From positions 1 through 5,199 of the forward strand of contig DFXC01000119.1 in the NCBI GenBank assembly GCA_002383105.1: 5,199 nucleotides of DNA, given 5' to 3'. The translations under genes and the position numbers were made by a program. The notes under the pieces are model-generated. The model did not search any database, had not been told where the DNA came from, and worked only from the letters and a program-made list of their open reading frames with translations. This DNA comes from Hyphomicrobiaceae bacterium UBA4118. GTDB taxonomy: Bacteria > Pseudomonadota > Alphaproteobacteria > Rhizobiales > Methyloligellaceae. The stretch's first letter is position 1. Every line of letters starts with the position of its first letter. This document shows, piece by piece, positions 1 to 4,735 of this stretch.

Positions 1-630
1 CTTGCCGTTCACGGCGGTCGGCGCCATCGTCTCGCTATAGCCGAGCGTGGGATCGGCGATCTGGGTCTGCCACACGATGCTGCCGGTTTTGGCGTTAAGC
101 GCGACCAGCTGGGAATCGAGCGTTGCCAGATAGACCTTGTCGTCATAGACGGCCACGCCGCGGTTGTTGGGGCCGCAGCAATAGGTCGTGACCGGACCCA
201 TGGCGTGCTTGTAGTGCCAATATTCCTCACCGGTCTTGGCGTTGAGCGCGTAGACGTGGTCGAACGACGTCGTGACATACATGACGCCATTGACGACGAT
301 CGGCGTCGTTTCCTCCGACTCCTTCACTTCCGTCTGGAAGATCCAGGCGGGGTGGAGCTTGCCGACATTGGAGGTGTTGATCTGCTTGCCCGGGAAATAC
401 CGGGTCTGATCGTAATTGCCGTTGGTTTGCAGAAAGTTGCTTTCGTCACCGGCGGCGGCGTTGAGCTGGTCCTGAGTTACCGGGGTCGCGGGTGCGTCAT
501 TCGCTGCCCGAGCCGCAGCCACGTCCAAATTCGGTAACTTCGTGTCCTCAGACCAAGCCAAGTTCAAACTTGTCACGGCGAAGGCCAGCACAAACGTGCC
601 GACCGCGCCAGCGGTTTTCCAACTCGACAT
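1..630 (-). CDS. PQQ-dependent methanol/ethanol-family dehydrogenase, N-terminal part (runs off the left edge)
   Basis: This is the N-terminal 210 residues of a periplasmic quinoprotein alcohol dehydrogenase, an eight-bladed propeller that oxidises primary alcohols with PQQ and a metal ion and passes electrons to a c-type cytochrome. The sequence shows a Sec-type signal peptide (hydrophobic stretch about residues 7-25, likely cut near AWS-ED at 27/28). It also shows the entry motif with QTRY and [11 protein letters not shown] (75-92), two propeller W-motifs ([13 protein letters not shown] 126-138, [13 protein letters not shown] 175-187), and the adjacent cysteine pair C151-C152 in YCCGPNNRG. 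In this family that pair forms the vicinal disulfide next to PQQ. The ATG at 628-630 has AAGGGAGG six bases upstream, so the start is well supported. The frame stays open to base 1. The metal-binding Glu/Asn/Asp and the residue that distinguishes lanthanide from calcium enzymes lie beyond the window, so MxaF, XoxF and ExaA types cannot be told apart and no symbol is given. Confidence 0.95.
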   Translation of the reverse strand, partial: MSSWKTAGAVGTFVLAFAVTSLNLAWSEDTKLPNLDVAAARAANDAPATPVTQDQLNAAAGDESNFLQTNGNYDQTRYFPGKQINTSNVGKLHPAWIFQTEVKESEETTPIVVNGVMYVTTSFDHVYALNAKTGEEYWHYKHAMGPVTTYCCGPNNRGVAVYDDKVYLATLDSQLVALNAKTGSIVWQTQIADPTLGYSETMAPTAVNGK

Positions 631-636
631 ATTTTT

Positions 637-644
637 CCTCCCTT
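637..644 (-). promoter_or_regulatory. Shine-Dalgarno of the PQQ dehydrogenase gene
   Basis: On the minus strand this reads AAGGGAGG, close to the anti-16S consensus. Six A/T bases separate it from the ATG at 628-630. It fixes the dehydrogenase start and suggests strong translation. Confidence 0.8.
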
Positions 645-660
645 GACGTGGCGCCGCATC

Positions 661-690
661 GACCGGTTGCACCGGCCGCTCCAAGCGGTC
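661..690 (-). other. Tandem small hairpins in the dehydrogenase leader
   Basis: Two adjacent perfect stems of 5 bp with 3-nt loops abut each other: CCGGT-TGC-ACCGG (663-675) and CCGCT-CCA-AGCGG (676-688). The whole 30-base block is also bounded by GACCG and CGGTC (661-665, 686-690), which could pair instead. It lies about 31-60 nt upstream of the dehydrogenase ATG, so if transcription starts upstream it is in the mRNA leader. A role in mRNA stability or translation is inference. Short GC stems arise by chance in such DNA. Confidence 0.35.
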
Positions 691-767
691 TTCCACGCTT
701 TCAGACTGCTCGCGGCATTGCCATTTGTCAACAAAGCCATCGCCTCTCAACCACTTTGGACCTGCTG

Positions 768-797
768 ACAGGCAGCACAATTACCACTTCTGCCTGT
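768..797. repeat. Inverted repeat, operator-like (8-bp arms, 14-nt spacer)
   Basis: ACAGGCAG at 768-775 is matched perfectly by CTGCCTGT at 790-797. The arm centres are 22 bp apart, about two helical turns, which suits a dimeric regulator binding one face of the DNA. A smaller dyad, TGCTG-ACAGG-CAGCA (763-777), overlaps the left arm. The repeat sits near the middle of the divergent gap and upstream of the TTGACA box as read on the minus strand, where an activator or shared operator could act. The regulator is not in the window, and PedR/AgmR-type control is only a possibility by analogy. Confidence 0.4.
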
Positions 798-843
798 GTG
801 ACTTGCTATTTTGCGCGCGGGCGAGCGGGTACATTTAGAGCGA

Positions 844-866
844 CCCGCAGCGGTGGCCGGTGCGGG
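844..866 (+). other. Leader hairpin upstream of the substrate-binding protein gene
   Basis: CCCGCA (844-849) and TGCGGG (861-866) form a perfect 6-bp stem around an 11-nt GC-rich loop. It ends 25 nt before the ATG at 892. No T-run follows, so it is not an intrinsic terminator. The ribosome-binding site between it and the start is weak (only AGG at 881-883), so the hairpin could affect translation. It may also be chance. Confidence 0.25.
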
Positions 867-891
867 CTTGGTGTGTGAGTAGGTCCTCTGA

Positions 892-2199
892 ATGCAGCCC
901 CAACGGTCACGTCAGTCGCCAGACCCGCGGCGCCCTTTGCCCCGGCAGACCGGCGGATCTCGGTGGCGCCCTTTCTGGCCGGCGGTTTGGACCTTGCTGG
1001 TTCTCCTTTCGGCGTCGCCGCCGGCTCTCGCCGGGGAGAATGGCGACCAGGGGAAGCCGCCTGCACCAGCCGCCGCGTCAACGACCGTGCCGATCGGCTA
1101 TCTCAAGCAGGAGGTAAAGCGGCTCATCCCGTTGTCGCGGCTGAATGTCGAGCCGGACGACTTGGGCGCCGCCGGCGCCGAGATTGCCCTGCAAGACGAC
1201 AACACCACGGGGCGCTTCACCAAGCAGCAGTTCACCCTCGACGTCGAGCCCGTGCCGGTCGGCGGCGATGCCGTGGCCGCATTGGAGAAGCTCGTGGAGA
1301 GCGGTCATCATTTCGTCCTCGTCGATGCGCCGGCCGAGACCCTGCTGCGCCTGTCGGACGCGGTCAAAGGCAAGGACGTGCTCTTGTTCAACGTCAGGGC
1401 ACCGGACGTGAGCCTGCGCCAGGAGGACTGCCGCGCCAATGTGTTGCACACCGCGCCCGACCTCGACATGCTCGCCGACGCGCTCGCCCAATATCTCGTG
1501 TGGAAGAAATGGAGCCGATGGCTGGTGGTGAAGGGCGTCTTCCCCGCGGACCTCGCTTACCTCGACGCCTTGCACAGGGCGGCAAAGCGCTTCGGCGGCA
1601 CGATCGTCGAAGAGCGCGAATACAAGGAGACGCCCGGCGCGCGCCGCTCCGATTCAGGCCAGCTGCAGATCCAATTGCAAATGCCGGTCTTCACCCAAGG
1701 CGCGCCCAACTACGACGTCGTGGTGGTCGCCGACGAGACAGAGGTGTTCGGCCCCTATCTTCCCTACCGCACCTGGGATCCTCGGCCGGTCGCCGGAACG
1801 GCAGGACTCACGGCCATGAGCTGGCACCCGGCGCATGAGCAATGGGGAGCGACGCAGATGCAGAACCGCTTCCAGCGCTTTGCCAAACGCTTCATGCTGC
1901 CGCTCGACTATCAAGCCTGGGTCGCCGTGCGTGCCGTCGGCGAAGCCACCACGCGGGTGGGCTCAGGCGAGTTCGGCGCGGTCAACGCCTTTCTCCGCAG
2001 CGACGACTTCGGGCTTGCGGCATTCAAGGGGCAGAAGGTTACGTTCCGCAGATGGGACGGTCAGCTCAGGCAGCCGATCATCGTCGCCGGGCCCGATCTG
2101 CCGGTGTCGATGTCGCCGCAAGAGGGCTTCCTGCATGAGCATGCCGAGGTCGATACCCTCGGCATCGATGAGCCGGAGAGCAAATGCAAATTCCAATGA
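892..2199 (+). CDS. Periplasmic substrate-binding-like protein associated with PQQ-dependent alcohol dehydrogenases
   Basis: The 435-residue product resembles the ABC-transporter substrate-binding proteins that co-occur with PQQ-dependent alcohol oxidation (TIGR03863 type, branched-chain amino-acid binding fold). It has an arginine- and proline-rich start, a hydrophobic segment (about 28-44) and a likely signal cleavage after PALA (47/48). A Pro/Ala linker follows, then two Rossmann-like lobes. Features that look characteristic are the DCRANVLHT stretch (179-187), the Trp-rich YLVWKKWSRW helix (201-210), the TAMSWHPAHEQWGA block (307-320) and the tail DTLGIDEPES (421-430). Only two cysteines occur, C180 and C432, which may form a disulfide. 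A TGA codon lies directly before the ATG at 892, so the protein cannot start further upstream. The ribosome-binding site is weak and the n-region is unusually long, so a start such as TTG at 937 is possible. It heads a likely operon with the propeller gene 21 nt downstream. The true ligand is unknown, and it may be a sensor or chaperone rather than a transport component. Confidence 0.87.
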   Translation: MQPQRSRQSPDPRRPLPRQTGGSRWRPFWPAVWTLLVLLSASPPALAGENGDQGKPPAPAAASTTVPIGYLKQEVKRLIPLSRLNVEPDDLGAAGAEIALQDDNTTGRFTKQQFTLDVEPVPVGGDAVAALEKLVESGHHFVLVDAPAETLLRLSDAVKGKDVLLFNVRAPDVSLRQEDCRANVLHTAPDLDMLADALAQYLVWKKWSRWLVVKGVFPADLAYLDALHRAAKRFGGTIVEEREYKETPGARRSDSGQLQIQLQMPVFTQGAPNYDVVVVADETEVFGPYLPYRTWDPRPVAGTAGLTAMSWHPAHEQWGATQMQNRFQRFAKRFMLPLDYQAWVAVRAVGEATTRVGSGEFGAVNAFLRSDDFGLAAFKGQKVTFRRWDGQLRQPIIVAGPDLPVSMSPQEGFLHEHAEVDTLGIDEPESKCKFQ

Positions 2200-2220
2200 A
2201 GGCTGAGGACGAAACGCTGC

Positions 2221-3207
2221 ATGGGTAACAGCGCAATAAGACTTGCTGCGACAATCGCAGCCACCATCGGTCTCACGGCCGCCGCCGGTCCGGCCACGGC
2301 CTATACCGTTTACGTCTCCAACGAGAAGGGGAACTCGATCACCGTCCTCGACAGCGCCACTCTCGAGGTGAAGGAGACCATTCCCGTGGGTCAGCGACCG
2401 CGCGGCATCATCCTGACCAAGGACGGCAAGTATCTCCTCATTTGCGCAAGCGACGACGACACCGTGCAGATCCTCGACGTGGCCAAGCGGGAGGTGGTGG
2501 GGGACTTGCCGTCAGGGCCCGATCCGGAGCTGCCCAACATTCATCCCTCGGGCAATCCGGTCTATGTCTCCAATGAGGACGACAATCTGCTTACTGTGAT
2601 CGACCTCGACCAGAGAAAAGTGGTGGCGGAAGTGCAGGTGGGCGTCGAGCCCGAGGGCGTCGGCGTGAGCCCGGACGGGAAGATCGTGGTCAGCACCTCG
2701 GAAACCACCAACATGGCGCATTTCATCGACACCGGCACCTACGAGATCACCGACAACGTGCTGGTCGGGCAGAGGCCGCGCTTCGCCGAGTTCACCGCCG
2801 ACGGGAGCCAGCTGTGGGTCACCTCTGAGGTGGCCGGGACCGCGTCGGTCATCGACGTGAAGACACGCAAGATCATCAAGACGATCGGCTTCTCAATCCC
2901 GGGCGTGCAGCAAGAGCAAATTCAGCCGGTCGGCGTGCGCATCAACAAGGATGGCACAAAGGCCTTCGTGGCCTTGGGCCCGGCAAATCGCGTGGCCGTG
3001 GTCAACGCCAAGACCTTCGAGGTGGAAAAATATCTGCTGGTCGGCCAGCGGGTCTGGCAACTTGCCTTCACGCCCGACCAGGCGCTGCTGTTCGTAACCA
3101 ACGGCAACAGCAACGACGTCTCAGTGATCGACGTCCCAAGCTTGACGGTCGTGAAGTCGATCGCCGTGGGCTCCTCGCCCTGGGGCGTTGCGATTTCGCC
3201 GCACTAA
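2221..3207 (+). CDS. Exported YVTN-type beta-propeller protein associated with PQQ-dependent catabolism
   Basis: The 328-residue product has a signal peptide (hydrophobic 8-22, likely cut after ATA at 27) followed only by propeller repeats. Seven beta-strand signatures recur about every 40 residues: YVSN 31, LLIC 72, YVSN 115, VVST 156, WVTS 199, FVAL 249 and FVTN 291. Most are followed by an ID/LD turn and a VGxxP motif (56, 140, 182, 317; VGQRV at 274), giving a seven-bladed propeller. The longer loop GFSIPGVQQEQIQP (223-236) between blades matches my memory of the TIGR03866 group, which accompanies PQQ alcohol dehydrogenases. The protein should be soluble in the periplasm. It has no catalytic motif, and a partner-binding or cofactor-handling role is inferred. 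A GAGGA at 2205-2209 precedes the ATG by 11 bases. It probably shares an mRNA with the gene ending at 2199. The next gene is convergent, so the operon ends here without ABC ATPase or permease genes. Confidence 0.9.
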   Translation: MGNSAIRLAATIAATIGLTAAAGPATAYTVYVSNEKGNSITVLDSATLEVKETIPVGQRPRGIILTKDGKYLLICASDDDTVQILDVAKREVVGDLPSGPDPELPNIHPSGNPVYVSNEDDNLLTVIDLDQRKVVAEVQVGVEPEGVGVSPDGKIVVSTSETTNMAHFIDTGTYEITDNVLVGQRPRFAEFTADGSQLWVTSEVAGTASVIDVKTRKIIKTIGFSIPGVQQEQIQPVGVRINKDGTKAFVALGPANRVAVVNAKTFEVEKYLLVGQRVWQLAFTPDQALLFVTNGNSNDVSVIDVPSLTVVKSIAVGSSPWGVAISPH

Positions 3208-3273
3208 GACGGCAGTGTCAATCGCGCGCGGCAAGGCTGTTGGCCAACCGTATCGGTCAGCACCGGAACGCGC
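3208..3273. other. Convergent gap without a clear terminator
   Basis: These 66 bases separate the ends of the propeller gene and the small minus-strand gene. I see a 10-bp perfect palindrome GTTGGCCAAC (3239-3248) without a loop, and no stem followed by a T-run on either strand. Transcription may end by Rho or run into the opposing gene. Confidence 0.4.
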
Positions 3274-3471
3274 TCAGGCGGCCGCAATCCATTCGCCCGC
3301 CACGTAGCCGAAAGCAACGGCGTCGGGGTTCAGCTGGGCGGCGTGCCGCAGCTTGTCCTCGGCGTCGACCACGAGGGCGCGATGCTTGGTGTTTTTGTCC
3401 TTGGCTCCGTTCTTGAAGCCACTCAGGAGAATGATCTTCCTGCCGCGCAGGACAATCTTCGGGAGTGCCAT
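3274..3471 (-). CDS. Small hypothetical protein, 65 residues
   Basis: I do not recognise this protein. It has a basic N-terminal half (MALPKIVLRGRKIILLSG, then a Lys-rich stretch to about residue 31) and a more acidic and alanine-rich C-terminal half (VVDAEDKLRHAAQLNPDAVAF). It has no cysteine, no signal peptide and no membrane segment, so it is probably a small cytoplasmic protein with a beta-rich start and one helix around 38-47. Support for its being real is a near-consensus AGGAGGT just before the ATG at 3469-3471, a separate transcription unit behind a terminator-like hairpin of the neighbouring gene, and a structured leader at 3502-3539. The plus-strand frame across it has no ribosome-binding site of similar quality. 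Nucleic-acid binding is conceivable from the basic half but is not shown. Confidence 0.65.
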   Translation of the reverse strand: MALPKIVLRGRKIILLSGFKNGAKDKNTKHRALVVDAEDKLRHAAQLNPDAVAFGYVAGEWIAAA

Positions 3472-3474
3472 CCC

Positions 3475-3481
3475 ACCTCCT
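3475..3481 (-). promoter_or_regulatory. Strong Shine-Dalgarno of the small hypothetical gene
   Basis: The minus strand reads AGGAGGT here, with GGG between it and the ATG. The GGAGG core is four bases from the start, slightly close. It is the main evidence that the 65-residue frame is translated. Confidence 0.7.
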
Positions 3482-3501
3482 CGGCCTGCCCGGGAGATTC
3501 G

Positions 3502-3539
3502 CTCTGAAGCTTCTTCAGGGGTTCAGAGTCGTAAACTCT
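3502..3539 (-). promoter_or_regulatory. Leader with mutually exclusive stems before the small hypothetical gene
   Basis: Three perfect stems compete within 38 bases. In plus-strand letters they are AGAGT/ACTCT (3525-3529 with 3535-3539), CTCTGAA/TTCAGAG (3502-3508 with 3522-3528) and CTGAAG/CTTCAG (3504-3509 with 3513-3518). The 7-bp stem shares bases with each of the other two, so forming it excludes both. The block ends 31 nt upstream of the ATG and just above the Shine-Dalgarno, where a leader switch or attenuator would sit. No known riboswitch consensus was recognised, so regulation is inference. Confidence 0.35.
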
Positions 3540-3596
3540 CCAAGGCAAGCGCCTCGTTCAAATGGCGACCCCCGTCAGCCATGCTCGCACCATAGC

Positions 3597-3627
3597 AAAA
3601 AAATGCGACGATCGGAAGACCGTTCGT
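3597..3627 (-). terminator. Probable intrinsic terminator of the SDR gene
   Basis: On the minus strand ACGAACGG and CCGATCGT (3627-3620 and 3615-3608) form an 8-bp stem with one A-A mismatch around the loop TCTT. Four bases (CGCA) then separate it from a run of seven T (3603-3597). It lies 41 nt after the stop codon of the SDR gene (3669) and before the small gene. The stem is imperfect and the gap to the T-run is a little long, so strength is uncertain. Confidence 0.6.
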
Positions 3628-3668
3628 GTCCAAAGCAGATAAAAGTCGCGGCTCTTTGTGCGGTGCAA

Positions 3669-4634
3669 CTATCCGGGCGCCGGCTCATCCCGGAGAAGCG
3701 CGGCAAGCCCGGCTTGTGTCGCGACGGGAGGGACCCAAGCAAGACGCGCGAGAGCGGAAGGGTCGGCGACGAGAGAGCCGAACAGAGGCTCATAGCCCCC
3801 GGCGTGTCCCGCGGCTCGCAAAGCCGCCTTGAGCAGGGGCTTAGGCACGTAGAACAACCCCGCACGCCGGCCAAGGCCCTGGCGCATGGCCGCGATCATC
3901 GCCCCGATGGTGAGAGGCTTCGGATCGGCGACGATGAGTGGGCGCCTGAGCGTTTGAGAGGCGGCAAGCGCCTTGTCCACGGCCGCTACGAGATTGTCGA
4001 GGGCAAGCAGCGAGTGCTCGCCCTTGAGTCCGGCAAGGGGCAGCGGATAGGGGGAACGGGCGAGCTTGATCAGTCTTGCCATGTTGCCCTCGACACCCGG
4101 CCCGTAGACAAGGGCTAGTCGCAGCGCCACCCAGTCGAGATCGGTTTCGGCCAAGCCCTGCTCGGCGGCAAGCTTGGAGCGGCCGTAAGCATCGGTCGGC
4201 CGCGGCTCCCGGTCCTCGGTCAAGACGCAATCGGCGGTCGGACCGGACTGCGCCCTGATCGAGGACAGAAAGACGAAGCGCTTGATGCCAGCACGTTGGA
4301 CGGCCTTGGCAAATCTGACCGTGGCCTCGGTGTTGAACAGGCGGTAGTCATCCTCCGGCGACCCCGACATGGTGGTCGAGAGGCCCGCCGAGTGGATCAC
4401 CGCGTCGACCTCGGCAAGCGCCTCCGCCATGTTGTAAGGCTTGGCGAGATCGCCGATCAGGGCGCTGGCGCAGCCGGCGGGGAGGGCGGCCGGACGGCGC
4501 AGAAGGACGCGCACGCGGTAGCCGCGCTTGGGCAGCTCCTTGAGCAGATATCGGCCGATGAAGCCGGTGGCGCCGGTCAGCGCCACCAGGGGCTTACGCG
4601 TAGGGCTCGGTGCTCTCGGCGGTTTTTGGCCCAT
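3669..4634 (-). CDS. NAD(P)-dependent epimerase/dehydratase-like protein (extended SDR)
   Basis: The complete 321-residue product is a cytoplasmic extended short-chain dehydrogenase/reductase. It has the nucleotide-binding glycine motif TGATGFIG (20-27) at the end of the first beta strand, the acidic D62 in LIGDL, the HSAGL strand end (81-85), the family NTEAT at 101-105, a serine pair S124/S125 in FLSSI, and the catalytic YGRSK motif (Y150, K154). The YGPGVEGN stretch (about 177-184) matches the region after the active site in NAD-dependent sugar epimerases and dehydratases. The C-terminal third, the substrate-binding part, is alanine- and leucine-rich and not diagnostic, so the substrate (nucleotide sugar, sterol-like or other) is unknown. 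The ATG at 4632-4634 is the first possible start, because a stop lies nine codons upstream at 4659-4661. The Shine-Dalgarno is weak (GCGGA directly before the ATG). It lies 101 nt downstream of the broken DUF1214 gene. An intrinsic terminator follows. Confidence 0.88.
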   Translation of the reverse strand: MGQKPPRAPSPTRKPLVALTGATGFIGRYLLKELPKRGYRVRVLLRRPAALPAGCASALIGDLAKPYNMAEALAEVDAVIHSAGLSTTMSGSPEDDYRLFNTEATVRFAKAVQRAGIKRFVFLSSIRAQSGPTADCVLTEDREPRPTDAYGRSKLAAEQGLAETDLDWVALRLALVYGPGVEGNMARLIKLARSPYPLPLAGLKGEHSLLALDNLVAAVDKALAASQTLRRPLIVADPKPLTIGAMIAAMRQGLGRRAGLFYVPKPLLKAALRAAGHAGGYEPLFGSLVADPSALARLAWVPPVATQAGLAALLRDEPAPG

Positions 4635-4647
4635 TCCGCAGTGCCGC

Positions 4648-4668
4648 CGGTGGCGAAATCAGCCACCG
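4648..4668 (-). other. Hairpin in the 101-nt gap between the DUF1214 gene and the SDR gene
   Basis: CGGTGGC (4648-4654) and GCCACCG (4662-4668) pair perfectly over 7 bp around a 7-nt loop. No T-run follows on either strand, so it is at best a Rho-linked pause or leader element for the SDR gene, whose ATG is 13 nt away. A second, bulged stem (GGTTGCTCC 4677-4685 with GGAG 4694-4697 and CAACC 4702-4706) lies nearby. Confidence 0.25.
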
Positions 4669-4735
4669 CCTCGCTTGGTTGCTCCTTCACCACGGAGTGG
4701 ACAACCACAATTGGGCCAGAGCAAGCCTTACTGCG

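Larger units (their letters stand above)
631..891. promoter_or_regulatory. Divergent promoter region between the PQQ dehydrogenase and the substrate-binding protein gene
   Basis: This 261-nt gap separates two divergent starts and must hold promoters for both, unless transcription enters from elsewhere. No convincing gene lies in it, and its middle (about 700-815) is more AT-rich than the flanking genes. A perfect TTGACA box reads on the minus strand at 731-726, about 100 nt upstream of the dehydrogenase start. The hexamer 17 bp further on (CAGTCT) is a poor -10, so this is only a candidate promoter. The box lies inside a short dyad, TTTGT-CA-ACAAA (724-735). No convincing sigma-54 or sigma-70 promoter was found for the rightward genes. 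Separate entries cover the inverted repeat and the leader hairpins. Confidence 0.5.

Noticed and set aside
844..866. Intrinsic terminator or known riboswitch upstream of the substrate-binding protein gene
   Set aside because: The 6-bp stem has no T-run, and the short leader matches no riboswitch class that I recognise.
492..878. A plus-strand open frame crossing the dehydrogenase start and the intergenic gap
   Set aside because: It is partly antisense to the dehydrogenase signal-peptide region, its composition is low in hydrophobic core residues, and it has no motif or ribosome-binding site. The gap is better explained as regulatory DNA.
1078..1575. A 165-residue minus-strand open frame antisense to the substrate-binding protein gene
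   Set aside because: It is an antisense shadow with no ribosome-binding site or family resemblance, while the sense protein has clear family features.
963..1838. A 291-residue plus-strand open frame overlapping the substrate-binding protein gene
   Set aside because: It is rich in Arg and Ala, has no recognisable domain, and lies wholly over a well-supported gene in another frame. It is a typical GC-rich shadow.
3278..3285. GCGGCCGC palindrome as a possible site of insertion or recombination
   Set aside because: It is an 8-base palindrome of a kind common in GC-rich DNA, inside the end of the small coding frame, with no flanking repeats or mobile-element genes.
3465..4118. A 217-residue plus-strand open frame antisense to the SDR gene
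   Set aside because: It is Arg/Gly-rich shadow coding that also runs across the terminator and leader region. The minus-strand SDR carries intact glycine-rich and YxxxK motifs.
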